Assembly: GCA_036897485.1 (NCBI GenBank)
Contig: JAYMTF010001685.1
Location: 1 to 21,888, forward strand
Length of the DNA: 21,888 nucleotides
DNA from: Pelargonium nanum
Taxonomy: Eukaryota > Streptophyta > Magnoliopsida > Geraniales > Geraniaceae
Direction of reading: 5' to 3'
Part shown: one piece after another, positions 10,901 to 20,400 of the stretch
Layout of the letters: every line of letters begins with the position of its first letter
Numbering within the stretch: position 1 is the stretch's first letter
Program-made: the position numbers and the translations under genes
Notes under the pieces: model-generated
Told to the model about the DNA's origin: nothing
Seen by the model: only the letters and a program-made list of their open reading frames with translations
Databases searched by the model: none

Positions 10901-13169
10901 AATAACAGAACTAACAATTTTTAACCTGTAGCTATCGCTAAATGAAAAAATTCACGACATTTTACACTATTCAAGTTAGTTTAATGGCATAAGTCCTATG
11001 AACATGTCTAATACCTGCAGGTATCTAACTTCCAGTCCAGTCTGTGTTTATGAGCACCAATTTTCTTAGGTTTTACATTTACTTCTATTGTAATGATGTT
11101 CAAATACAGGATCCAAATGAAGGAGTTATAAACATAATATTCCGAAAATCTCTCAGATCCGCAATCATCTAATTTTTAATTCAGACTGGGTTTGCGAGCA
11201 CCAATTATCTTTGATTTTACTTTTATCATGATGATTGCTAGAGTTAAAATATTATAATACATCAAATGAAGGACTGGATAACATCTTCAGTTTCATGTTT
11301 GCATTTAGATGTGTCTGAAATGTTACATCTTTAACTTAAAGTATTACTGTTGCTAATCTGGAATATGACAGAACTGGATTTGGTCTGTGGGATGCAATCC
11401 CTTCTCCATTACTTCTCAAGGCTGGCAAATTTCTCAGTTCCAGTCTGATACAATTGCTAGGAGCTATATCATTACTACTCTTGAAGAGTCGGTGCAATTG
11501 GTCAATTCAGCAATTCATCTTCTGGTCATGGAGCGTACAAGTATCCTTGCAAAAAAAACATCTACCTATAATTCCTCACTTGCATATGCACATCCACACC
11601 CATTAGCTCAGTGGTATTATGACAAACCATATAATGGTAGTTCCATGAATGATCTAGTTATCAGAAATGAACATGTTGCCACTAGAATTATCAGTATTAC
11701 TTTCTTTACAGATTTACATTCTTTAAATATGTGGCTTCAATGATCATGCAGGGTTAGATTCTTTCTTCATTCTTTCTCCTTTTTCATTCTCTTTCTTCTT
11801 CCTTTTTCCTTTTTGGGAACATAAGAATATAGTCAAAGTTGTACACAAATAGGTGCTTGGAACATCAATGGTGCAAAATTTTGGTCTTCCAGATGAAGAG
11901 TTGCTTCTAGTACCTTTATGCCTTGCATTTTTCATTGCTATTAATGAATACTTAACAAAAACCAGGTGCAAAAACCTTCAAACTCTTTCTGTCCCGAGAG
12001 CGTGAGCTAGTCAACAAGTACAATTACGTAGTTGGCATGTGGAGAAGAGTGAGTTCAGATTTTCATTACGTTCTTCCCATAATTAGAATCCCATTTGTAT
12101 CTATATTTTCAATCATGTGATATTCAGTTTTAAAGTGGGTAGTAACTTTCCCCCCCACAGATTTCAACCGTCACAGGTGAGTTGCGATATGTGGATGCCA
12201 TGCGGATGCTAATTAACCTAGAGGATGCGACCAAAGGGTTAGGCATTTTTGACTTTTTGCAACTTCCGTTATTGATTTATTGGCTTGATCATCAAAGTTT
12301 CATATTTTCATCAAATTATGTGTCACCTAAAGACAATGTTGTGTTTGTCTTCCCCATTACCATAGAAAGTCATCATAAGTTTGCTTGTTGTACATTTTTG
12401 AAATTTGGATAGGGAAATATGCTTGGGTTAAGAATTATATCTTTTAGATAAGTTATAACAACTTGAGTTTGTTATAACAAGGGTATATGGGAGATAATCA
12501 AGCACTAATAAAACTATCCTTAATGTTTGCTCAGTGGCGGGAGTTTTTTTGCTTTTGTCCACCTCCATTTTAATGTGAAAAAATAAAGAAAGCCAAATAG
12601 GAGTATAGGACAGTTTATATTGATATGAAGTATTCGAGAAGTATATATGTGCTTGTCTATTTATTATGCGCGATGACAAAATTTATTGTTCTTGTTGACG
12701 AATAGAAAGTGTTCTGGGTCTTTAATATTCTTATTGTTCTTGTTGAGGAATAGAAACTGTGTGCTGGGTCAATAATATTCTTAAGGATAAAGAGTCGTGC
12801 TAGTGCTAGGAAGTATAATTTCTTCCTTTTAAAAGCATGTTACTCTTGCATGCTTGTAATCTTAGAGTTTTTATAAGCACACACACACACAAAATCAGAT
12901 CCAGCGTCCTGGAAGTAGATACATTATTGGCTGATTATGTGGTTTGGGCAGACCATTCAATTTATGTTTATATGTGGGCTTTGGTTGGCTCTTGCAGATT
13001 TGTGAATCAAGTGAACGAAACTATAGCACTCCTCCACCCAATTCATTGCACACGAGAAAGGAAAGTTCAAGTGGTGCTTGATGCGACTACCATTCCTGCT
13101 TTCTTGACTGTCCTGGGCGTTCTCTATTTCTTGTTGAGGCCAAGACGATCAAAGCCTAAGATTAACTGA
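1902..13169 (+). CDS. SPOT1: Large single-pass membrane protein, AT5G58100 (SPOT1)-like, 5' end missing
   Basis: Exons: 1902-2003, 2129-2297, 2462-2560, 3750-3896, 4250-4289, 4554-4611, 4721-4803, 5938-6036, 6127-6242, 6338-6456, 6786-6856, 7613-7718, 7907-8046, 8400-8558, 8637-8740, 8827-9002, 9837-shifted start 9827-10016, 10549-10648, 11372-11540, 11966-12048, 12161-12237, 12998-13169 (the seventeenth exon is 9827-10016). All junctions are GT-AG and phases agree throughout, giving about 858 codons. The plant family is about 950 residues from memory, so roughly 80-90 N-terminal residues, with the signal peptide, lie upstream. Visible stretches include PVNFIFIGFEGKGNQ, NFSVHAIQMGEKVTSIFEHA, DIYELFAFKHCKGRR and VPIFWFIHGEPLLVDKHYQ. 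One hydrophobic helix (IPAFLTVLGVLYFLL) lies near the C-terminus, followed by a short basic tail ending KPKIN. Sequons NYT, NGT and NET fit a lumenal body. Arabidopsis SPOT1 is reported, from memory, to affect pollen exine; its biochemical role is unknown to me. Family assignment is strong; the symbol is less certain. Confidence 0.9.
2561..3749 (+). other. Long intron (1,189 bp) of the SPOT1-like gene
   Basis: The intron lies between the exon ending GTGTCTGCTCACAG and the exon starting TGGTGATGAC. It is AT-rich and contains no recognisable gene, RNA or transposon. The junctions are GT-AG with a split serine codon. Confidence 0.7.
4075..4133. repeat. Perfect 16-bp intronic inverted repeat
   Basis: TAGTTAACCAATAACT at 4075-4090 is the exact reverse complement of 4118-4133, with a 27-nt loop. 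It lies in the 353-bp intron between the fourth and fifth exons seen here. It would form a strong hairpin in the pre-mRNA. It may be a MITE remnant; no transposon termini were recognised. Confidence 0.75.
4804..5937 (+). other. Long intron (1,134 bp) with a short inverted repeat and a CT microsatellite
   Basis: The intron follows the exon ending GATACG and precedes the one starting GTAGAATGG. A perfect 12-bp inverted repeat, GTTACATATAAT at 5007-5018 and its complement at 5075-5086, sits in a weaker 84-bp palindromic segment (about 5005-5088). A (CT)n run lies at about 5181-5196. No coding sequence is supported; a 63-codon open frame here has no family resemblance and no splice support. Confidence 0.6.
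6037..6126 (+). other. 90-nt intron, multiple of three with no in-frame stop
   Basis: The upstream exon ends GTTCTGCAG before GTATAT, and the next exon starts ATACTGAAAGGG after TTTCAAG. The intron is 30 codons long and open in the gene's frame, so retention would add 30 mostly hydrophobic residues without breaking the frame. The splice is favoured because the flanking residues (QQVLQ then ILKGKNED) join as in plant homologues recalled from memory. Confidence 0.7.
6857..7612 (+). other. Long intron (756 bp), possible Copia-type LTR relic
   Basis: The segment around 7031-7050 reads ATTTAACATGGTATCATAAC, close to the ACATGGTATCAGAGC sequence commonly found at the initiator-Met primer-binding site of plant Copia elements. 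A second stretch at 7221-7245 (CATCAACTTAAGTTTTTGGG) resembles sequence often found beside such elements. Their order is not that of an intact element and no ORF remains, so this is at best a scrambled fragment. Confidence 0.3.
7841..7859. repeat. (GT)n microsatellite
   Basis: An uninterrupted GT run lies in the intron just before the exon at 7907. It could vary between individuals. Confidence 0.9.
8060..8270. repeat. Possible dispersed-repeat fragment with GGGGGCA motifs
   Basis: This intronic segment has TGTGGGGGCAA twice (near 8096 and 8158) and a GGGGGAAGCTGCCCCC palindrome near 8222. Such blocks are frequent in degraded plant retroelement sequence. There are no termini or coding domains, so class is undetermined. 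Confidence 0.3.
9154..9490. repeat. Two-copy intronic tandem duplication, period about 173 bp
   Basis: The unit starting GGCTTGGCAGGCAATATG at 9154 is followed by a diverged copy starting GGCTTGGCATGCAATAAG at 9327. Both share GATGCATTTGCAAT, AGGGATTCA and TTAAAGTTTTATGTTTA in the same order. It lies in the 824-bp intron 9003-9826. A poly-A run at about 9056-9071 sits just upstream. Confidence 0.75.
10302..10440 (-). repeat. Possible 3' end of a non-LTR retroelement, reverse orientation
   Basis: A T run at about 10302-10311 is followed by sequence which, on the minus strand, would read toward TTTCATTGAATAAAATGAAG and then the A tail. An AATAAA-like signal before a terminal A tail fits a truncated LINE or processed retrocopy 3' end. 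There is no coding match and no target duplication was identified. Confidence 0.3.
10649..11371 (+). other. Long intron (723 bp) with diverged internal direct repeat
   Basis: Segments around 11037-11097 and 11182-11240 share GAGCACCAATT and GATTTTACTTTTAT/GGTTTTACATTTAC blocks at a spacing of about 144 bp, suggesting an old tandem duplication. Nothing coding is visible. Confidence 0.5.
12685..12782. repeat. Two-copy tandem repeat, about 48-50 bp unit
   Basis: ATTGTTCTTGTTGACGAATA at 12685 recurs as ATTGTTCTTGTTGAGGAATA at 12733. Both units continue with CTGGGTC and end AATATTCTT. It lies in the last intron (12238-12997, 760 bp) of the SPOT1-like gene. An (AC)n run follows at about 12879-12891. 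Confidence 0.85.
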
Positions 13170-13466
13170 GAACAGTTGCGAGCTGAGATCTGGGTCGTGA
13201 AACAATATGAAGTTGATTCGGGAATTGCTCCAACTTCTTCCCCTGATGATCATATAGCATTGTTATTAATCTGAGAGAAAAAGAAGAAGGAAAGAGATGT
13301 AGTTCGATAGGTCTATTAAAAAAAATGATATCTTTGAGCTTGTACGTTACAACCTTGTTGTATTGCTACCCTTCCCAGAGGTAGTTGCTTGAAAGAAACA
13401 CTGAAAATTTTGCAGCCTCTTAGTATAATATAATACAGTTAGATTCCATTTGTGTTGCAGCTTCTT

Positions 13467-13472
13467 AATAAA
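13467..13472 (+). terminator. Candidate poly(A) signal of the SPOT1-like gene
   Basis: A canonical AATAAA lies about 300 nt after the stop codon, in AT-rich sequence. Plant poly(A) signals are loose, so the real cleavage site may differ. Confidence 0.45.
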
Positions 13473-13562
13473 AGGAACTTGGAAAATTATTTGATTTTTT
13501 TGGCAAATGGCAAGCTACACGAGCCAAGAGACCGTCCTCACTCACTAGGGTAAGTGGTTGAT

Positions 13563-13568
13563 TTTATT
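13563..13568 (-). terminator. Candidate poly(A) signal of the NiaP/OCT7 transporter
   Basis: The plus-strand TTTATT reads AATAAA on the minus strand, about 260 nt past the transporter stop. If both signals are used, the two convergent transcripts end within about 100 bp of each other. Confidence 0.35.
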
Positions 13569-13828
13569 TGATTCTTTGAGATCTCAGTTTTAAGCCTGAT
13601 AAAAAAAATGCAAGGTCTTGACAGGTGTGCACCAAATGAGAAACAAACAAGTATATTGAGACAAGATCTTATATATTATAATGGCTCATTCATTAATTGA
13701 AGAGCTGAAACTAATTTTCTTAGTATGATTATTGGCATCAACAATTCCCTTCCTACACAGAATATATTGCCCAAGCCTGAAAATATTAACCTATTTTGAC
13801 AACATCAAATCACAGAGGTGTCAGCTAG

Positions 13829-16026
13829 CTAGTTCAAGTTCTGGCCATTGGTTTCAAATGGCAAGAGCAGAGCGCAAAGAGCTGAAACAATCATTATAAG
13901 CTCCAAAATGACGATGGCGGCAGTTTGATGGCAACCAGTTACGAGCCCAACTGCCACGAGAGGGCATATCATGCCACCGATTCTTCCCACAGCAGTCGCA
14001 ACTCCGGCACCAGTCGACCTCACAGAGGTTGGATATATCTACCAAAAACAACAAGACATGAAATGGTTTCATTATGCAGCAACTTCATCAAGGAGCCTTT
14101 TATCATGGATAATAGAGGCATACCTCCGGGGCATATATACACGCGACCGTGTAAGTTCCCAAGATGCATATGCGAGCTCCAAACAATGAGGCCGTTGTTA
14201 TAATGCCAGACTGATGGGAAACCAGTGGCACCAGAAAGAGGCTGCCCAAGATGAACATGACGGACATGGAAACCTTGCGACCAACCCTGTCCACAAGTAT
14301 CGCTGCTAGTAAAAGCCCCGGAATCTCTGAGAAACGAATGGAAAATGTCAAAAAGATCAAGGAACTGAACAAAATGATTATCTTGTACTAAAGAATGCTT
14401 GCAATACCTGCCAAACTAGTGATGAATACGTTCAAGTAGAGGTTTCCGGCTTCAGAAATGTCTGAAAGCAAAGTGGTGGAGATGCATTTACTTTGCTTAC
14501 TGCTCAACTCAGAGGTCAGCAATATGACACCGTAATATGAGAATGCATTTCCAAAGAATAATATCCACAGGAGAAATGTCGTTTTCATAAATTTTGATGA
14601 GAAAAGCGTAGATATTGACGAGGAACCAGATTTGACTTCCATGGTTTTGTTTCTAACCGAGGGTAGCAAAAGGGCGTCTTTAAGGGGCTCGGTTTCTCCA
14701 TCCAGCTTGGTTGAGGAACTGAAGATGAGGACACCAGAAGGGAGTTTTCTTTGGTTAAGTAAGGCTATCTTCTCCAAAACATCGTGTGCATCAGATGTTC
14801 TGCCTTTCATGCATAGATACATTGGAGACTCGGGGGCTATACTGTAAAAGAGAAGCACGGCAAATGATGGTAAAGAGGACAGTGCCAGTAACCACCTCCA
14901 ATTCAGTCTTGGCATGACAATCTGCAATCAAAACGACGGAATAGTTATATTCTTTGCAACCATATTTACTTCTTTTCTGATAGTTGAAAATGAATTGGTG
15001 GGTTTTTGGATCAACAACCTGTGACAAACTGCATAAAAGCAGAGAATTTTATAATCTGCTAAACAGTTTCTCATTGCTGGTTGATGATAAAATAATAGTT
15101 CACCCTCCTTTGAGAAACTATAAATTTTAACACACGGTAAAAACAGAGAGATAAATGTTATATTTTCCAACAACAGTTGCATGACATTAATACTATAAAT
15201 GCCAGAACCAGACACATACCCATGCCAACCCAGCCTCAAATATTGTTCCAAAAGTCCAGAAAGTTGAAAAGATAACCATCCACAGGCCTCTGTTTGATGC
15301 AGGAACAAACTCCAAAAACCAGGATGAGAATACATGCCCACCACCCAAACCAAAACCAACTAAACTACGAAGAAACACCAATGATATATAGTTTGGGGAG
15401 AATGCACTTAGGAACCCAGCTCCACTACTAATCAGAGCTACGCCAAAAAGACCCCTCCTGGAAAGAAACGAAAACAAAAAATTCAGCAGTAACACAGTCC
15501 TATATTTGGCCAGCTAAATAAAGAAAAGACAGTAATTTAAGTTTCATATGTGATTGATAGAGCTCGAAAATCATAGAGCTCAAAAGAGATGAAAAAGAGA
15601 CTGAGACAACATGAGGAAATAAAGGCTAATGTGATGAACAAGTTACAAAGACCTTACTGAACGCGATGCCTTACCTCCAATATTTTGGGGCCATAGTCAA
15701 CACGCCGATATCAACTATCAAATAATAGTCAAAACATTTAAAGATGAAAGGGGATTAAAAAACACCTGCCTCCTTCCATACACATCAGACATAGTGCCCC
15801 ATGTATATGCTCCAACTAGCATGCCAGCAAATACAGCAGTTGTTAAAAAGCTCTCTTCACCCGAGGAGAGTCCCCAGTCAGACTTTACTGCTGGTCCAAC
15901 GAAAGAGAGAATCATAATTTCCATCGCGTCTGCAACCCAGCCAAGCCCAGCATAAGCAAGCACAAGACCTTGGTAGTTCCCAAACCCCACAGCTGCAAGG
16001 CCTTGAGCTAGGGTGTATTCTTCCAT
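13829..16026 (-). CDS. OCT7: MFS transporter, NiaP / organic cation-carnitine transporter 7 type
   Basis: Coding exons in transcript order: 16026-15770, 15457-15220, 14921-14408, 14326-14124, 14038-13829, giving 473 residues (Arabidopsis AT3G13050 is about 500 from memory). The first helix region is at about 21-45. The MFS signature WGTMSDVYGRR is at 76-86, and its second-half counterpart VDRVGRK is at 348-354. PNYISLVFLRSLVGFGLGGG lies in exon 2, FFGNAFSYYGVILLTSEL opens the second bundle, and IYAPE-IYPTSVRSTGAGVA spans the last junction. A variable loop (about 205-260) separates the bundles, so 12 helices are expected. AtNiaP is reported to carry nicotinate and related compounds; the substrate here is inferred from family. 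Intron 1 uses a GC donor (AG|GCAGGT); the others are GT-AG. The ATG at 16026 directly follows an acceptor-like TTCTAG, suggesting a 5'UTR intron. Confidence 0.92.
15458..15769 (-). other. GC-AG intron of the transporter
   Basis: On the minus strand the exon ends GGAAGGAG and the intron starts GCAGGTG. The acceptor CCAG precedes GAGGGGTCTT. This is the only arrangement I found that keeps the frame and gives G-R-R-R-G-L. The nearby GT in CAG|GTGTTT leaves phase 0, while both possible acceptors need two carried bases, so using it would shift the frame. Confidence 0.75.
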
Positions 16027-16383
16027 CTAGAAGTAAAAACAAGGATTACCATATTGACAAAACATGATGATAAAAACATAATCTGTTTCCACAGCTACTT
16101 TTCATTGTCCACAGAAATTACTAATAAGCTTTAAGCAAAGAAAACTAAAACAACAGAGATAATCATTACCAACCATAAAAACAAGGCATGTCCATTGACA
16201 ATCAGGATATCATATTACATTTGAGACCAATCAAAGGACTTAGAGAGCTCATAAATGATAAAAGTTGTGTATTTGTGACAACAACAACAACAACCAATTA
16301 AACCCTTTTGGTTGTGATTCCTAAACCAACCAAAAAGAGGCATATCGATGACTGAGAGAGTAACAAAAACTATTATCGAATAC
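16027..16383 (-). other. Probable 5'UTR intron of the transporter
   Basis: On the minus strand a good donor CTCAAG|GTATTC falls at 16384/16383, and TTTTACTTCTAG ends at 16027, immediately before ATGGAAG. The 357-bp stretch is AT-rich, and a pyrimidine-rich leader lies just upstream (about 16385-16445). Transcript data would be needed to confirm; alternatively transcription starts within this stretch. Confidence 0.45.
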
Positions 16384-16460
16384 CTTGAGAGTCAAAGATA
16401 GAATCTTGAGAAAAACCCAGAAACAGCAACGGCAACAGCATCCAATTAAACCCTTTTGGT
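16294..16460. repeat. Exact 19-bp direct repeat, copies 148 bp apart
   Basis: CCAATTAAACCCTTTTGGT occurs at 16294-16312 and again at 16442-16460. Each is preceded by a CAACA/CAGCA-rich stretch, so the similarity extends weakly to about 26 bp. The predicted 5'UTR exon of the transporter lies between them. A local duplication or a target-site-like scar is possible. Confidence 0.8.
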
Positions 16461-17474
16461 AGAGAAGACTAAATCAGCATCTCCTGTTCCAAAATGGAAG
16501 TGCTCATTAAAAGAGCAATCTTTTTTTTATTTTTGTTGTCAAAAACAAAAATTTCCTATTGTGCGCAGCGCAGCGCAGGACTCTGTTCCTTCTCTTACGA
16601 TCGGTTGTTGCTTTGAATTTCAAATTAGTTTTGATAATAAAATGTAGGCAGATAAAGTTAGTGGGAGGTCGTTGTATATTTGCTTCTTCTGTTTTGCATC
16701 CCTTGTCAGCTTTCTATTCAATTATTGCCAATTTGCCATTGCTTCTTCTCTATTTCTATTACACTTGTCGTAGTCGAAACTGCTCGTCCGGTTTGAATCA
16801 CTTAAATCACTTGTAATATGTTAACACAAATTGCATCGTAGATGAACGACGCAAAAAGCATCGTTGATTCGTTGTAGTCCATTGCAATTTGATATAATAA
16901 ATTAAAATTAAAATATTATTTTAAATATTAATAAGTTATTTTCCATTAAAAAAAGAGTGCAATATATTAAAAGTTCATACATAAAAACGTTAGGTAACAA
17001 AAATATAAAATAACATAAACGATGCATTATGCGATGACGATTGCAGTGGTGGGTGTTGGCTCAAATTGGATCACATCGAGACACTCATAGACATGTTGAT
17101 TTCTTACTCGATCATCTTCACTATCTTGGCTAGATATGTATGGTTTTCTTCATTATTTGGCCAACTTACATCGTCATTACATGAGACTTTATGTCGACGT
17201 GTATACCGGTCGGTAGGTTGTCACCCATGTTTCTTATTTTGTCTATATTAAGCTACAAGGAAAGGGAATAAATAAATAAAAAATCAGAAACCTAAAATAG
17301 TAAATTCCTCTATCAGGTGGTCGAACCAATCGGGTCATGTTAATTAATTTACTCGAGAAATTAAACCCATCACAGCCAAAACCCATCTCATCGTCTTCAA
17401 CATAAAAAATTTGAAATTTGTTGCAAGATCTGAGACAGAGCCTATTTGGATTCGAACAGTGGTGGGTGAAGGTA
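16461..17474. other. Divergent intergenic region between the transporter and the Aha1-like gene
   Basis: The region should contain promoters for both genes. No unambiguous TATA box was assigned. Visible points are a GCGCAGCGCAGCGCAGG run near 16562-16578, a 9-bp inverted repeat CAAATTGCA / TGCAATTTG (about 16827-16891), and an AT-rich block at about 16890-17020. Open frames of 61-85 codons lack family resemblance and are treated as chance. Confidence 0.5.
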
Positions 17475-17480
17475 ATGTAG
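17475..17480 (+). other. ATG followed at once by TAG at the expected start of the Aha1-like gene
   Basis: ATG TAG AAC GAG AAG is in frame with the Aha1 domain. Plant homologues recalled from memory begin with Met and Glu/Asn-rich residues, so ATG GAG AAC would be the natural form and G-to-T would give TAG. The TAG could also be read as a splice acceptor (GTAATGTAG|AAC), but the preceding bases are purine-rich, which is poor for an acceptor. Confidence 0.7.
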
Positions 17481-20400
17481 AACGAGAAGCAGCAGCAGGG
17501 ACCGTCTTATACGTATTGGGTGAGGGAATCCACAAAAGATGCGGCGCCGCTTCCTGTTCCTCGGAAACTCACTTCCGACGATATTGTCTCCGACCAGTCA
17601 AAACCCGCCACCCTAGGCTCTGTCTGGAACAAGGTATGGTTTTGTTTATTTTGAATTTTAGTTACTTTTTATTTGATTTTAGGCAATTTTTACTTGTGTT
17701 TGTTGTGTGGGAATGTTGAATGTTGTATGTTTCACAAATGGATTAGTAATTGTCAAATTTCTGATGTTCAAATTTTGCTCTTAAAACACTTCCTAATGTT
17801 AGAGCTAGTTGATTCTTATGCTAGAGCTAGGTTTGTAAAATGTTTTTAGTGATTTTAGATACTGTGTATGGAAAATCATGTGTATTTGTTTGCGTTGATA
17901 GTGTGATATTTCAGTTTAGCCGGTATCAATGTTTATCTGGTCTATAATATTGAAGCTCATGGGTAAATTTTCTGTTTTTAGAAGATTGAAATTTGAAGCT
18001 TATGCACTAAGGATTGAGTCGTCATAGCAAGGGAATCAGGAGTAGCTGATTAAATGTAGATATTCAACTTTAACAAATGGTAGGCTTGAATTTGCCGGTC
18101 ACTTGTTGCCAAGTTTTGGATGTGTTATTGTTTGTTTTTGCATCTCATATGGTAGAGATCAGCCTGCAAGTGTCTTCATTGTATAAGACAAAGAAAGTGA
18201 GTGGAAATGGACAATTTTGTGAACTTGATTGACAGGGAACCTATAAACTGGTATGCTCAAAATATCTTTTTTCAGCTGATTCGGGTTTAAGCCTTTTGCT
18301 GAATGAACTCGGTTGCTGAATTAGCTACATGTTTGTTTCTGAGAGATAATCTTGGTACATGTGCATTACTGTATTCTTGGTAGTAGGTTTGGTTTCTCAG
18401 TATATATGGCAAGAATGTGGACTCTGTATATGAACTAGAACAAACTACCCTTATTTGATGTGGACTTTGTACTGGTTGCAAACTTCTGACTTGCTTCTAT
18501 ATCCATTTTATAGGCTGGAACTTGGGAGGAGAAAAATCTTAATATATGGGCAACTGGAAGGATAAAGGTAATTCTCCAAATTCATATACACCTTTTTGAT
18601 GTAGAAGAATAAAAGGTTTTAAGTTGGTTGTGATTGTTTTCCATTGGAGGTGTCGTACCAAAAAAGACTTGTGCTCCAATATTGTTTGAGGTCTAATCCC
18701 ATGTACACATGACTTATTTCTCAATCGTTTTGACTAAAAATCTTTACTGCAGGAGTTGCTTGTATCAGTGGGTTCATTGGAGTTCTCTAATGGCAAAGCA
18801 GAAATAACGGAAGTGTCAAATTGTTCAGGAGATGTGAGGCCCAGTACCATTTATTTATTTCTGAAATTCATTGCTTTTAATGACACCATTGACATGTATG
18901 CATGGGTGAGCAGGCATTCTTGGTGACTGTACGTAACAAAAAACGTGTTGGCTATACATATGAGTTGACATTGAAAGTCAAAGGTATTTTACTACTACTA
19001 GTATCAAAATGTAATTCTGTTTTGAATTATGTTTGAGATTGACTGAAGTGCAAATCTAATCAGGGGAGTGGATTATCAAAGACGAGAAAAAGATGGTCAA
19101 GGGCAATATAAATATTATGGAGTTTTCATTTGGTGAGCTGGATGATTTGGAGGTACATTTTATATGTTCATTTACTCTGCCTTGCAGAAGTGAATTGGAA
19201 AATAATAATAGAAAATTCCGTTTAAAGTCTACAAACATATTTTCGAGATTTAAAATTTGAGATTATGGTAGTTTAGTTAGTAGCTATGACCACAAATACG
19301 CTGTGTGGCCAAGCGCTTCTGTATTGAAATGGATAGGCTGCAATACATTAAAAAATGGAAGCCATTTTGCGTATTCATGTAAATAAATAAAAAATCTGGA
19401 AATGTTTTTAATAAGCGCGTATATGTCTAAATACCTGAATGAGTGAAAAATAAATTTCATATTTCAATATTTTGAATTATGGATGTTTATGTTTGATTAG
19501 AATTCATCTTAATTTATGTTGAATAATTACTTAATAAGATTTATTAGTGATTTAGATTATATTATTGTTTTCATTTAGAATTCATTTTATAATTAGTTGT
19601 CTTGTGTTTGATTAGAATTCACATTAGTTTCATTTGTCAAGAAAAAGTTGTATGTCATGTTGCACTTTCTCGTATTTATTTATATCATTTTTACAATGAT
19701 TGAGTTTTATTTAAAATATGTATTTCTTATTTTTACATAACGTATTATAACGTATTATATTCTAATTTTAATAAAAAATCCATATGCCGTATCGTATCAC
19801 ATATTCCCTATTCATGCAACATAGGTTAGTAGATGTTAGGTCATAGGTGTTGTGCCCACTAGCCAGTATTAACCTGCAATATGTACCATCTATTTTAAAC
19901 CTTGTTTTACCCAACACAAGTTGACTTGATCTATCAGTTTTAGCCCAATTCTCATCCCTTCAAGCTCCATTTTCTCTGTTTGGCCTCATGATCTGATGGC
20001 AAATCAACAAGTCTTGTATGAAAAATGTGTCAACGGAAATGTCACAATGAAATGAATTTTACATGGTTTTCCACACGGTATGGAAGCTAGTAATTCATGA
20101 GTTTTCACAGCTTATCTTCATTTCTAGTCATTTCTCAGTATGAAATATTGGGAGCATGTCAAGGGTTTTAGTTGTGACTTGTTAGTTTATTATGTATTAG
20201 GTTTCAACTTGTCTAGTGTGAACAACTGTATTCCTTCCCCATCTGTTATTATGTATTAGGTTTCAGCATGTTCACATTTGCTTGTGTTTGTCAAGCCTGG
20301 TATAGTAAAACAATTATGAGAAACTTAATAGTATGTCTATTCCCTTTTTTTTGGTTCTCGGCAGATGGAAGTGAAACTTAGCGAGGAAAAAGACCTTCTG

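Larger units (their letters stand above)
13170..13828. other. Convergent 3' intergenic region
   Basis: This 659-bp space separates the TGA of the SPOT1-like gene from the TAG of the transporter on the other strand. It should hold both 3' untranslated regions. Apart from the candidate poly(A) signals I see no gene or transposon. Confidence 0.7.

Noticed and set aside
14632..14847. Plus-strand frame over the transporter
   Set aside because: It is the antisense shadow of transporter exon 3, which has clear MFS homology on the minus strand.
16559..16816. 85-codon frame in the divergent intergenic region
   Set aside because: It has no recognisable domain or codon bias, and lies where promoters are expected. 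It is probably chance.
17411..17719. 102-codon ATG-initiated frame as the true start of the Aha1-like gene
   Set aside because: It is in a different frame from SYTYWVRE and runs across the exon 1 donor into the intron, so it cannot encode the conserved N-terminus.
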